A stretch of DNA of 64,000 nucleotides. It comes from Clostridia bacterium (lineage in GTDB: Bacteria; Bacillota; Clostridia; Oscillospirales; CAG-272). The translations under genes were made by a program, and so were the position numbers. Within the stretch, counting starts at the first letter, position 1; each line of letters opens with the position of its first letter. The stretch is taken from contig JAFYMF010000032.1 in NCBI GenBank assembly GCA_017556745.1, forward strand, positions 1 through 64,000. Direction: 5' to 3'. The notes under the pieces were generated by a model. The model saw only the letters and a program-made list of their open reading frames with translations, was not told the origin of the DNA and did no database searches. Below, one piece after another: positions 51,252 through 60,425 of the stretch.

Positions 51252-53030
51252 TTAAATTTCTACCCAATCAGCAACGGTCCAAGTGCTTGCATCATCCATA
51301 GTAAAAATGTATCTGCTATACCTTTTTCTGCCGGTGAAATTGATATAGTCCTGTACTATGTATACCCATGTACCGCTTGTTTTGGATACCCCCAGTCCTG
51401 ACCATACCCTTAGTGTTCCTGCTTCCTTTATCGGAATATTCAGTATGGTTTCAGCACAGGTGTTTGACGGGATACAGTAAATTCCGTATTCTTTGCAGTC
51501 GTTGAGATCTGTTCCGCTGTTAAGTGACGGTACACCACCCAGTCCCATAACACGACCGTGTACATTTCCGTAAAAGTGACTGTCAAACCCTACCTCAAAC
51601 CCACCGTTCTCCGAAAACATCCCCACGGCAAGTCCTTCTCCACCCTCTGGCAGATGAAGAGTTACTGCCTCTGATGGAACTGAAAGTGTGATAATATTAT
51701 CGTTTCCGGTAAGATCACTTGCACGGAACTGTATCGAGTAACCGACAGCCCCATCAAGTTCAAGTCCGGGTATAACATCATCAAATGTATCGGGATCATT
51801 TTCCCTCAGAAGTGTCACCCATGTACTGTATTCAGAAGAAGGAGATGAAGCTGTCTTGTATCTGTAACTGAGTGCTCCTCGGTTTTTTGAAACTCCCATA
51901 ACGGTTAGAGGAGAAAATTTCTTTTTTATTTTGACTAACAGTTGGTCACCTTCGTTCGCCTGACCTTCACCGTTTGATATCCTTTTGCATGTTATGGTGT
52001 TTTCCCCATCAGTAGGTATAGGATATGGCTTTGAGTAGGGAAGTACCGTTATTGTTTTTTCATCGGATCCTACAAAACCTCGGGAATCTGCTACAGTTGC
52101 TGACAGTGTAAGATCTCCGCTGCTGGATATTGGCGGGGTAAGCACTGTCAACTCTCCGTATTTCCTTCCGTCAAAGGAAATACTTCGGGATGCTATCGTT
52201 GCACCTTCCTTTGCTTGTTCGGTTACAGTTATGCGAACCTTGGTCAATCCCTGTATATATAGATTTGAAAGCTCGGCTGGCAGTCCGAAGTTATCAGCCA
52301 CCGCTGTGACGGTAACGTCTGGAAGAGTATACAAATTCTGTGGGATTCGGTATTCAACCGCCGTTTCTTCACTACCGATGATAGTACTGGCCGTACTGTC
52401 AGAATAAGTAATAAGGGTGAAGGTTAGAGTAACTGTTTCCTTACCGGAAGCATTTTCTGCCAGAGAATAGATCGGTGTCCATCCAACTGTGAGCAGATCC
52501 TGGTCGGGAGAAATTAATGTTCCGCTATGCGTCCCTGCAGAATAGGTAAGGCTGTGTCTGAATTCACCTGAATATCTGTTTATTGTAAGCTGTTGCTTTA
52601 CACCAAGGGTACCACCTGAAACATCGAGAGTTGATGCTCTTGATATTGTGTCAAGTACAGCGGCTCCCGTTACTTTTATACTTTCTGTATACACTCCTGC
52701 AATTGTTGCTTTCATGGAAAATATAGCAGACAGTTCAAAGCTACCGCTTCCGTCATCTGAGTGATATACAGTGTGCGTAGTTTTTCCAAGGAGCAGGGTC
52801 TCATTACCATCGGTAACAATAGACGATGTTGTAAACCCTACTGTACTGTCCCCAAGAGTTACAGAATGTGCTCGTGATGAGTATATATAAAGGTCGTACC
52901 CCTTGGCACATACTAACTCATGAGTACACTGGATTTTAGTACAGTTTTCCGGGATGCTATGACTGCCTTGCCAGGAAATGCGGTATGTATATCCTCTGTA
53001 TGAGTTTGAGAATATTCCTGATAAAGCCAT
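51252..53030 (-). CDS. Phage tail/receptor-type protein (DUF859-like)
   Basis: This 592-residue beta-rich protein has repeated Ig-like segments (LTLSATVADSRGFVGSDEKT; VTVTAVADNFGLPAELS) and a C-terminal part with EGLAVGMFSENGGFEVGFDSHFYG, as in siphovirus DUF859 proteins and tail baseplate or receptor-binding proteins. The C-terminal AGTLRVWSGLGVSKTSGTW-type segment may contact the host. Start ATG 53030 behind GGAGGG. Probably the adhesion component of the particle. Confidence 0.72.
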   Translation of the reverse strand: MALSGIFSNSYRGYTYRISWQGSHSIPENCTKIQCTHELVCAKGYDLYIYSSRAHSVTLGDSTVGFTTSSIVTDGNETLLLGKTTHTVYHSDDGSGSFELSAIFSMKATIAGVYTESIKVTGAAVLDTISRASTLDVSGGTLGVKQQLTINRYSGEFRHSLTYSAGTHSGTLISPDQDLLTVGWTPIYSLAENASGKETVTLTFTLITYSDSTASTIIGSEETAVEYRIPQNLYTLPDVTVTAVADNFGLPAELSNLYIQGLTKVRITVTEQAKEGATIASRSISFDGRKYGELTVLTPPISSSGDLTLSATVADSRGFVGSDEKTITVLPYSKPYPIPTDGENTITCKRISNGEGQANEGDQLLVKIKKKFSPLTVMGVSKNRGALSYRYKTASSPSSEYSTWVTLLRENDPDTFDDVIPGLELDGAVGYSIQFRASDLTGNDNIITLSVPSEAVTLHLPEGGEGLAVGMFSENGGFEVGFDSHFYGNVHGRVMGLGGVPSLNSGTDLNDCKEYGIYCIPSNTCAETILNIPIKEAGTLRVWSGLGVSKTSGTWVYIVQDYINFTGRKRYSRYIFTMDDASTWTVADWVEI

Positions 53031-53042
53031 ATATTATCCCTC

Positions 53043-53765
53043 CTATATCCATTTGAAGACGATACCGTCTGAAAGTATAAGACTGTATCGGCCAAGCTTA
53101 AAATTCCCCGTGATCTCCCCGTCTGTTATATACAGCTTATAGTCACCGATATATGCGACCTCTCTGCCTGAACCGTCGTAAAAGGACAACCTGTCTGGCA
53201 TAAATCTTGCAAATTTGTTAAATACCTCGTGGCCGTCTGCTTCCGTCCTTTGTCCTATCTCAAGTCCATAGATCGGAGCACCGTTTTCACTGTAGTCAAG
53301 AAGACCTGAATTTATATAAGCGTTAACATGAAGCATAGTACTCTCGATGTTTTTTATATCGCTTATAACTGTTTGAAGATTACTGTACAGCTGTGAGACC
53401 AAGTCAGAACTGGCAGTGAGCTCAGAAGCTGTAACCTCCTTATAGGTACCAAAGTCGGATGTTGCCACGTATTCGCCGCTGAATTTTTTCTTCATTTCTT
53501 CATAATATGCGTTTACTATATCAGCGGACTTGATTATCAGTGCCTTAATGTTATTGAATGATGCCTGACTGTCATCCGTTTTGACGTTTGAAGTAACAGC
53601 AGCTTGTAAATTCCCGCTATAACCACTCTCTATGTTACCATCAAGTGATTCAAGAGCAAGATTTAACTGTTCCACAAGGCCGTACATATATGATTCAAGC
53701 TCTTTGATTCTGCCGTCGGTAGAACTTGCGGTTATTCGGGGGAGTCTCAGTCCCTGACAGTTCAT
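53043..53765 (-). CDS. Phage structural protein of unknown role, 240 residues
   Basis: The N-terminus RLPRITASSTDGRIKELESY resembles the start of tail-fibre or baseplate linker proteins. A helical middle follows, and then a beta-rich end with RFMPDRLSFYDGSGREVAYI and DGEITGNFKLGRYSLILSDG, similar to short tail-fibre appendages. It overlaps the start of the next downstream reading by 4 bases with the preceding gene, typical of phage operons. Confidence 0.65.
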   Translation of the reverse strand: MNCQGLRLPRITASSTDGRIKELESYMYGLVEQLNLALESLDGNIESGYSGNLQAAVTSNVKTDDSQASFNNIKALIIKSADIVNAYYEEMKKKFSGEYVATSDFGTYKEVTASELTASSDLVSQLYSNLQTVISDIKNIESTMLHVNAYINSGLLDYSENGAPIYGLEIGQRTEADGHEVFNKFARFMPDRLSFYDGSGREVAYIGDYKLYITDGEITGNFKLGRYSLILSDGIVFKWI

Positions 53766-55540
53766 CTTATCTCGCTCCCTTCGTAAAAGGTTTTTGAGAT
53801 AGAGTGAATTGCTCCGTCACCAATCCCTTCAATTTTCAGAGTAAAGTGGTCACAACGCCTTGGACGTATCGGAACAGTAAAGCCGTTAAGTGAATGACCG
53901 CTGAGCGACATGACCTTTTTCCATTCCCCCGTTGAATCATATTTTATGAAAACAGAAGCTCTGCTGTCGATCGTAAGAGAAATCTTTACAGAAAGACGGG
54001 ATAGAGTTTTTCTGTCGGTTGTATATCTGCCGATGACACCGGTCTCTGCCATCCATTTTACAGGCTCGGTTTCTTCCTCTCCCGTTCCGCCTACCGTCTT
54101 TATTTTTCCGTCAGCACGGTCTATATAGAATAGCTCGCCCCCGGAATTACAGAATTCTGTGACATCAGTATTATCTTCTCTGTACCACAAAGAACGTACC
54201 GTATCATATACGAATAGGTGAGGAGTACCTTTACCGTCTTTCATAGAAATAAAGTATTTGTTGTCAAATACTCCTGCAGTACCGTTTTTGTATATATCTG
54301 ACCCAAGGGGCGATGATATACTGACAGGAAGAGAGCCGTCGTAGGCACAAATACCGTCACGGGATTTGTAATACAGTACCTCATTCACCGCCGCAAGGCT
54401 GTTTTCCGCACCGCGCATAACACCTCTTGCCATGGTCGTCTGTACTCTGTAGTTTGCGGGGTAATTTCCATGTAGCTTATGTATGCAGTTTTCCTTGAAG
54501 AAAATCGGAAAACCGAGATAATTTACCGCACCGGTAAACTGACCGTCTGTACCGACCGATACCCTGTAACTGTCGGTCGATACACCCATAAATGTATTCC
54601 AGTTTTTGAAATCTCCCAGCTTTGATGCATAGATTTCATTTACCGTTTCACCGTCACGTGAAATCCCGTATTTACACCCCCACAGGCGGTTTTCCGATTC
54701 AATTACAAAGTCCATATCAGGCATTATTCTCTTTACAGTCAAGGGATCTGTCTGACTCAGCGGTGCAGAGATGATTCCGGGGATTACTATATAGTCACCC
54801 GATGGCGAATCGGGATCACAGTATACATGCCGTATAACAATGTTACCTCCGTCAATGTCGGTTAGTTCTGACAGCTTGGAGTCTATCCCCGATATTCTTA
54901 CACCGTCATATTCTGAAAATTCCCTTGAAATACCGGGGGAAGAAATTTTAATATAGGTTGATTCGACCGTTACCCATATTCCGCCAGAAGAAGAGAACTC
55001 TTTCAGAACGCAAGGTGAGGAGGAGGTATCTATCCAGATGTTACCGTTCTCAGGAGAATCTGGGGCGGATCTTGAGACGGTACAGTTTTGATATTCGCTT
55101 CCGTCAATAGAGCAGTTTGAAAAGGAAACTGTACCTGATGAAGTGAAATAGCTCTCGATGTCCCCCTTGTCGGTAAGATCTTTGGTGTTAATATATTTCT
55201 TGTCAGGCAGAATTATCAGATATGCTCCCATGGATACACATTTCTTCGGAAACATGTGTTCTTCCTGAGACAACTCCATATCCACACGATATTCGTTTAT
55301 TACAATGGCTGTGCCGTCGGTATAACAAATATTGTCCTTTGATATTAGACCGCTTGCCTTGGTGGGAGACGTGTAAACTCCTCTTTTCCTTCTGGGGGAA
55401 AGCATGGGGAATTTATCGGAGGATAGGTTTTCGGTATTAATAAATTCACCGTCGGAATAGGATGAACTTCTGTTATATCCGCGAAATATATCTGTGGTAC
55501 TTCGGGTAAACACCGGTTCGCTGAGATTTGGCAGTATCAT
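53762..55540 (-). CDS. Phage tail-associated beta-rich protein, 592 residues
   Basis: The protein opens ILPNLSEPVFTRSTTDIFRG and contains many short beta repeats, with ENRLWGCKYGISRDGETVNE, YASKLGDFKNWNTFMGV, AVNYLGFPIFFKENCIHKLH and YDTVRSLWYREDN. Such WNTF and FFKE elements recur in beta-propeller-like tail hub or stopper proteins of short-tailed phages. I infer a tail hub/nozzle role from this and its position after the connector gene; this is not certain. Confidence 0.65.
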   Translation of the reverse strand: MILPNLSEPVFTRSTTDIFRGYNRSSSYSDGEFINTENLSSDKFPMLSPRRKRGVYTSPTKASGLISKDNICYTDGTAIVINEYRVDMELSQEEHMFPKKCVSMGAYLIILPDKKYINTKDLTDKGDIESYFTSSGTVSFSNCSIDGSEYQNCTVSRSAPDSPENGNIWIDTSSSPCVLKEFSSSGGIWVTVESTYIKISSPGISREFSEYDGVRISGIDSKLSELTDIDGGNIVIRHVYCDPDSPSGDYIVIPGIISAPLSQTDPLTVKRIMPDMDFVIESENRLWGCKYGISRDGETVNEIYASKLGDFKNWNTFMGVSTDSYRVSVGTDGQFTGAVNYLGFPIFFKENCIHKLHGNYPANYRVQTTMARGVMRGAENSLAAVNEVLYYKSRDGICAYDGSLPVSISSPLGSDIYKNGTAGVFDNKYFISMKDGKGTPHLFVYDTVRSLWYREDNTDVTEFCNSGGELFYIDRADGKIKTVGGTGEEETEPVKWMAETGVIGRYTTDRKTLSRLSVKISLTIDSRASVFIKYDSTGEWKKVMSLSGHSLNGFTVPIRPRRCDHFTLKIEGIGDGAIHSISKTFYEGSEIR

Positions 55541-55553
55541 TGTTATCCTCCCC

Positions 55554-55925
55554 TCAGAAATATTTTATCTTTCCGCCAACAGGAGTATGGAGAGAATTAT
55601 AGCTCGCAGCAAATTTGGAATAAAGAGAGTTATACATGATGAGCGCGTTGTTGTATTTCGGGTATTCCTCGTTTGAATAGTGTATTCTCGAGGCAAGGAA
55701 ATAAACGTAAAGCTCATCATGAGGGTGAGGCACCAGAAGAACAGTGTCAAGAGAAGTGTCATCGGTGTACGATATAGGTTCCTTCATAGGTGCATCTTCA
55801 TGCGTCATGTGTATGTCTCTGCTGATTATTCCGTCAAGTAAGGATAGCCATCTGATCTTATCGTGTACCGAATATCCGTTGGGAACGAGAGCATCGGTCC
55901 TGTCCAGCGCTTCGATTATCGTCAT
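55554..55925 (-). CDS. Probable head-tail connector/adaptor, 123 residues
   Basis: This small protein of mostly helices (ALDRTDALVPNGYSVHDKIR, WLSLLDGIISRDIHMTHED, and HDELYVYFLASRIHYSNEEY) resembles the small adaptor proteins that follow the capsid gene in short-tailed and siphovirus operons. The assignment rests on size, helical pattern and position. Confidence 0.6.
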   Translation of the reverse strand: MTIIEALDRTDALVPNGYSVHDKIRWLSLLDGIISRDIHMTHEDAPMKEPISYTDDTSLDTVLLVPHPHDELYVYFLASRIHYSNEEYPKYNNALIMYNSLYSKFAASYNSLHTPVGGKIKYF

Positions 55926-55958
55926 AGGATTCCCCCTTTGGTAAAGTTATTTCGGTCA

Positions 55959-56177
55959 TTATTTTCTTTCTGCGGCCTCACTGTACTCATACGCGTGAAG
56001 AAGAGCAAGCTCCTGGTTTCTGAGTACCTCGTAGGCGCATTCGGGCAGCTCTACCTCTTCACCTCTCTTGATAAGCCAACTACGGTCGTTTACCGATACA
56101 AAAACGTCATCGGCCATCTCCTTGGTCTTGGGAAGTCTGATCTTGTATTTCTTTTCTGCTGCAGTAGTGTTTGCCAT
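55959..56177 (-). CDS. Small phage protein, 72 residues
   Basis: The protein KYKIRLPKTKEMADDVFVSV, then VNDRSWLIKRGEEVELPECA, is a compact beta-rich domain often found just after the N4-gp56 capsid gene in clostridial prophages. It may be a capsid accessory or decoration protein. The 152-base gap to the capsid gene holds no other recognised feature. Confidence 0.6.
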   Translation of the reverse strand: MANTTAAEKKYKIRLPKTKEMADDVFVSVNDRSWLIKRGEEVELPECAYEVLRNQELALLHAYEYSEAAERK

Positions 56178-56329
56178 TTGTTTTTCCTCCGTTTTATGAT
56201 TGTAGTTGTAATTGTCCCACCCATTGGGATAGACCTCATCATCACAACTATCGGCAAGTAAACAGTTATTCCGATGTGTGATGAATTGCTATACCAATAC
56301 CCGCCCTTGTTTTTATTTAAGTAGACCTA

Positions 56330-57355
56330 TCAGTTTGCGGATGCGGACTGAGAGAACTCGCCGCAGGACTCGATTCTTACCATATAGTTTTCAACCAGTC
56401 TCTCTGCGGTCTTGAGAGCCTTCCAGCCTACAGAGCTTCTCTGGTCAAGAGGATCTGCGGTTCCGGCAGAACCCTTCTGCTTTACGATGGTCTGGAGACC
56501 TCCGCCAGTGATCTCGGTGGTACCGTATGCCTCGTCACCGAAGATGAGAGTACAGAATACCGCAAGACCATCGGGACAAGTACTGTTCTTGATGATAGCG
56601 GCTTCAGAGGTCTGAACGAATCTTACACCGCTGATCTTACCGATCTCGCCTACGTAAAGATTTTCAGGCTGTGCATACTTGTGTGCATCTATCCATTCAG
56701 GGTCACGCATAAGATCGTAAGCAACGTAAGGATGTACGATAGCCACGTAATCACCGTTAATAGTGGGTGCATTATTTGCACGAAGCTTTGCAACTGCTTT
56801 CTGTACCTGCTTTACGGTGAGCTTTGCAGTACTGTCAAGTGCACTTCTTGAAGTAACGGCGGTTTCAGTACCGTCAGAAGCTACCTTGGGACAGTAGTTT
56901 ACGTTAGTACCTGCCACAATGATGTTTCTCACTATGGTATCAAGGGTAAGGCCGGCCTGTCTGCCGAGAAGCTTGGTCTCTTCAACGATAGTGTTATCGA
57001 TGGAAGTAAGCTCGAGCACATCACTCTGAACTATGTAGTCACCGTACTGAGAAACAGTAGCGGTTACCGCCTGAACGTTAAGAGCCTTTCCGTCAGGAGT
57101 AACACCCTCGGTAAGAGGAGTGGTAGCCTTGGCAAGAGGAGAGAACTTGCGGAACTCGATTGTCTTGCCGGAGTTTGCAGGTATGGGACGCTTCTGACCG
57201 AACTGATCATGAACCAAAAGAGCGGATGCCTCATCAATAAGGTTCATATCATAAAAGGTTTTCATTTCAGGGGAAAGGTCGTTGCCGGTTGCGGCCGATA
57301 CGGTGGTGTTTACGATTGTGTCAGCAAAAAGCTGAAGGTTAAGGTGGTTGTTCAT
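56330..57355 (-). CDS. Major capsid protein, N4-gp56 family
   Basis: This 341-residue capsid protein has an HK97-type fold: N-arm, then MKTFYDMNLIDEASALLVHD, RKFSPLAKATTPLTEGVTPD, TVSQYGDYIVQSDVLELTSI, and late VRFVQTSEAAIIKNS, all in the style of the N4-gp56 family. The first residues, MNNHLNLQLFADT, carry LNLQLF-A, which matches the Prp protease cleavage motif known from ribosomal protein L27 (LNLQFF-A). Cleavage after F10 is predicted. The gene lies between scaffold and connector genes. Confidence 0.85.
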   Translation of the reverse strand: MNNHLNLQLFADTIVNTTVSAATGNDLSPEMKTFYDMNLIDEASALLVHDQFGQKRPIPANSGKTIEFRKFSPLAKATTPLTEGVTPDGKALNVQAVTATVSQYGDYIVQSDVLELTSIDNTIVEETKLLGRQAGLTLDTIVRNIIVAGTNVNYCPKVASDGTETAVTSRSALDSTAKLTVKQVQKAVAKLRANNAPTINGDYVAIVHPYVAYDLMRDPEWIDAHKYAQPENLYVGEIGKISGVRFVQTSEAAIIKNSTCPDGLAVFCTLIFGDEAYGTTEITGGGLQTIVKQKGSAGTADPLDQRSSVGWKALKTAERLVENYMVRIESCGEFSQSASAN

Positions 57356-57372
57356 GCTTTTTCTCCTTGTTT

Positions 57373-58197
57373 TTAAAATTTGATTTTTTCTCCTCGTTGA
57401 ACACGGCGGATTATCTCACGTCTGTCAGCGCGTGTGAGCTTAGACACGTCGTTTTTGACAATAGCGGGAGAACCGGGGGAAAGTCCGTTTTCACTGGGCC
57501 TGATACCGTTTGCAAGGATAGAATTTGTGATCTTTTCTTCCGCGTTTCTTTTTGCATATTCCATAATTGCGGGAATGATCTCGTTTTTGTGCAGTACCTC
57601 ATAGGCCGTTCTTATGTCTACACCGCTCTTTATCAGCTGTGTAAATCTTTTGTCGGACATTTCCTGTCTCATATCAAATGAAGGGTAGACTGACTTTAAC
57701 TCTCCTGCATCCTTTACCCAGCTTCTTACCCGATCATCGGCAAGAACTCTTAACTCTTCCGCTGTTTTGGTCGGGCTGACGGGAACACTGTTGTTTTCTT
57801 CAGAGTGTTCGTTCCGGATATCGGTATCCTCGGGAATGGTACCGTAATGTTTTGAGAGAAAATCAAGGGCTGGTTTTATACGGTTATATTTTGCCTCTGT
57901 ATCTTTCACGTTTTTTAGTCGTCGTCTTACCGTTTCACCTACTCTTTTGTCGTACAGATCCTTGTAATCTTCTTTGATAAGCCGCTCAAACTCCGCCAGT
58001 CGCTTTGCTTCAGCGTCAGACGTGTCTCGTTCCCCCTGAGCGCTTGGGGAGGTATCTCCTGCGGTGGGATCCGCAGAGATATCTACGCTCTTTTGATGGG
58101 ACTCGGCGATGTCCCCCTTTACGCCGACCTCAGAGGAAACATCACCGGTTTCCCCAAAGAGGGTAAGATTAATTGAATTTTTTTGAAAGTTATACAT
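57373..58197 (-). CDS. Capsid scaffold protein
   Basis: This 274-residue, highly charged, mostly helical protein has repeated acidic and basic coiled-coil stretches (LAEFERLIKEDYKDLYDKRV; VGETVRRRLKNVKD) and a basic C-terminus (KLTRADRREIIRRVQRGEKI), the usual plan of a scaffold. It starts MYNFQKNSINLTLFGETGD, in which INLTLF-G again fits the Prp cleavage motif. ATG 58197 is chosen for its AAAGGAAAG; the longer frame overlaps the protease gene. Confidence 0.75.
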   Translation of the reverse strand: MYNFQKNSINLTLFGETGDVSSEVGVKGDIAESHQKSVDISADPTAGDTSPSAQGERDTSDAEAKRLAEFERLIKEDYKDLYDKRVGETVRRRLKNVKDTEAKYNRIKPALDFLSKHYGTIPEDTDIRNEHSEENNSVPVSPTKTAEELRVLADDRVRSWVKDAGELKSVYPSFDMRQEMSDKRFTQLIKSGVDIRTAYEVLHKNEIIPAIMEYAKRNAEEKITNSILANGIRPSENGLSPGSPAIVKNDVSKLTRADRREIIRRVQRGEKIKF

Positions 58198-58585
58198 TTT
58201 TACTTTCCTTTCTGCCCGTAAGTGGGCGACTCTTTTGGTTATCTTCAGGCTTAATGCCGATACCAAACTTTTTAGTCAGCATGACGTAGCGGGGATAGCT
58301 TTCGGCAAGAAGCTCAAGGCCTCTTACAGTAAATTCCATATCTCCCCTGAGAGCACTGTACATTCCCTCTCTCCCCGGTACTCTGGATACCAGGAAAAAA
58401 GCTTCTCCGTTACTTATTACCGCCTGTCCAAGGTCCATGCCATCCCCGAATCGGGCGGCAAGGGTTTCGATGAGGGCTGAGCATGCGGCACAAACAATAT
58501 CCTTGCCCTTTTCCGCATAACCGGCATGTCCGGTTACTGAAAGCAGTGCGGCGGCACCGTTTGTTGTATATGTTACTTTAATCAT
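58190..58585 (-). CDS. prp: Prp-family cysteine protease in the phage cluster
   Basis: This 131-residue protein has the Prp signature TGHAGYAEKGKDIVCAACSAL with catalytic His20 and Cys32. Prp in Bacillota cuts the N-terminal extension of ribosomal protein L27, and in Staphylococcus phage 80alpha it also cuts scaffold and capsid. Here it is encoded among the morphogenesis genes, directly next to a scaffold and a capsid that both carry matching N-terminal motifs, so it is probably the maturation protease of this particle. The C-terminus (KSRPLTGRKESKN) is an unusual basic extension. Start 58585 behind AAAGGAG. Confidence 0.85.
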   Translation of the reverse strand: MIKVTYTTNGAAALLSVTGHAGYAEKGKDIVCAACSALIETLAARFGDGMDLGQAVISNGEAFFLVSRVPGREGMYSALRGDMEFTVRGLELLAESYPRYVMLTKKFGIGIKPEDNQKSRPLTGRKESKNV

Positions 58586-58601
58586 AGCTTTCTCCTTTTT
58601 G

Positions 58602-60401
58602 TTATGACGGAATGTGACTCTCTGCCGCACGGATCCGCGCATTCTTGGTTGTCTGAGGTTCGGTTAGGTTTTTCTTCGTATTGATATTTGACTTAATTAC
58701 TGCCATTTCAGACAAAATCTGCTGCTTCTTGTAACTTTCACTGTTGCTTGCTATCTTGTCTCGTACAAACTGTTTTCTGTCAAAATCCATCATGTCAATA
58801 CAGGCAAGTGCCTGGTCAGCAATACGTGGATCAAAAAGTCCGGCAGAAAACAACTGCAGTGCCAGTTCATTCTGAGACATCTTGCTGTAGGGGGATGCTT
58901 TTCCTGCAGTGACCTCTACATCAAATATTGGCAGACGGAAGGAGTCTGCGTTTGAGGCACGAATACCTTTATTCCCGTATTTTACAAATCTGTAGGCCCC
59001 TTTTTCTCCGAGAATCCTGAAACATCTTGGCAGATCGTAGAACTGACGTATCAGCTCGATGATCATAAGGCATACCTTTCGGTAGGCGCGGTATGCGGAC
59101 TTACTTGAATCTCTCGACAGCTTGCTTCCGGCTTCTTGCATAGCGGCGATTGCTGATGCGGCAGTGACTCCGTGTGAACTGCCGCCGGTGGAAATATCTC
59201 GGTTTCCGGTGGTCTCCTTGAGCTCGTCTATTTTGTTGTTCACTACCTGAACGTATATTTCGCTCAGCGGTTTACCCTGAATCGGAAGAATACTGTCCTG
59301 CCCCAGGTTTCCGTCAACATGAACGAAATCCTTTGTCATATCAGCGTATTCCTCCTCGTTTACAGAACCGTCGGTGCGTATAAAGTGTCTCGGACGGCAA
59401 TTTGCCAGCATATTCTGCATAATTGCGGAATTTCCGCGGTCTATATAGCTCTGTGCATCCTTGCCGATATCTATGTAACCAAATCCTGCAGGAGTTCCCT
59501 CAACAGAGTAAAGGGGGTCGAATACAAACGGATACATACCGTGATCATAAAGACCGCTGTAGCAGAGAAAATGACCATTTTCGGTTGCATACAGAAGCTG
59601 ATCGTTTACGTATTTACAGTAGTGGAGCACCGTTTTTCCGTTATACTTTTTCTTGTAGTACCAGTCTACTACCGCGGATTTTCCGGATGTGTCCACCGAG
59701 TCGTCATAAATATATCTTGCCAGATCCTGTGTTACACCACCAAGCTTCCCTTCGAGGAAAGGATACGATACCTCAAGAATGTCGTTGTCCTGAAGCTCAA
59801 TGTGGAAAAGATTTCTGCTTTTCTGTATATCGGTAATACCGCTTTCCCAGAAAAGGTTGATGAGATCGATCTTTCTTACTGTAACGTCACCGAGTCCCGA
59901 AAGCTTATCCTTATCCCAGAATACTCCGTATACACCGGTACCGCTTTTAAGCTTATAGAACCATACGTCGGAGTATATCTGTTCAAAATCGTTTTGATCA
60001 AGTATGACCGGGATAATAGAGGAAAGCATTTCTGCCTCTCCTCGGTCGCTTTCTTCTCTTGGGAGAATATTCGGAGAGGGATAGCTGTCCATTGCTTCAG
60101 CGTGTTTGTTCAGAATACAGTTAAGTAACCACGCCGAAACAGGCTTAATGCTTTCATTTTCGCTTCTCATGCACTCCCAGTGTCTGAGTTTAAACCATTG
60201 CTCATTGTCAATGATCTTTCTCTCGAGGTTTGCTTTACCTTCCTTGTACTTTCTCAGAATACTGTTTGCCATAGTGATTTGCTCCTGTCCTATCTTTTCG
60301 TTTGGAATAGAGAAAGCACTCACAGCATCTGTGATGACATCTTCATAGGGCAAAGAAATAGTCTCTTCTTTTTCGGGTTTTCTTCTTTCAAATAGTGGCA
60401 T
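58602..60401 (-). CDS. Phage portal protein
   Basis: This 599-residue portal-type protein has WFKLRHWECMRSENESIKPV, SGTGVYGVFWDKDKLSGLGD, INLFWESGITDIQKSRNLFH, GHFLCYSGLYDHGMYPFVFD and the TTGNRDISTGGSSHGVTAAS block, typical of large portals. The portal is the DNA entry ring at one capsid vertex. It follows the terminase by 24 bases and is followed by prp. The size fits large portals of the P22-like or related groups. Confidence 0.88.
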   Translation of the reverse strand: MPLFERRKPEKEETISLPYEDVITDAVSAFSIPNEKIGQEQITMANSILRKYKEGKANLERKIIDNEQWFKLRHWECMRSENESIKPVSAWLLNCILNKHAEAMDSYPSPNILPREESDRGEAEMLSSIIPVILDQNDFEQIYSDVWFYKLKSGTGVYGVFWDKDKLSGLGDVTVRKIDLINLFWESGITDIQKSRNLFHIELQDNDILEVSYPFLEGKLGGVTQDLARYIYDDSVDTSGKSAVVDWYYKKKYNGKTVLHYCKYVNDQLLYATENGHFLCYSGLYDHGMYPFVFDPLYSVEGTPAGFGYIDIGKDAQSYIDRGNSAIMQNMLANCRPRHFIRTDGSVNEEEYADMTKDFVHVDGNLGQDSILPIQGKPLSEIYVQVVNNKIDELKETTGNRDISTGGSSHGVTAASAIAAMQEAGSKLSRDSSKSAYRAYRKVCLMIIELIRQFYDLPRCFRILGEKGAYRFVKYGNKGIRASNADSFRLPIFDVEVTAGKASPYSKMSQNELALQLFSAGLFDPRIADQALACIDMMDFDRKQFVRDKIASNSESYKKQQILSEMAVIKSNINTKKNLTEPQTTKNARIRAAESHIPS

Positions 60402-60425
60402 TTTTTCCTCCGCATTTTTTATTTA

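Noticed and set aside
53762..55540. Considered as tape measure protein
   Set aside because: It is beta-rich with short repeats and lacks the long helical, hydrophobic-patched sequence of tape measures.
58235..60395. Several plus-strand open frames opposite the portal and protease genes
   Set aside because: They are antisense to conserved phage genes, lack ribosome binding sites and have no recognisable motifs.
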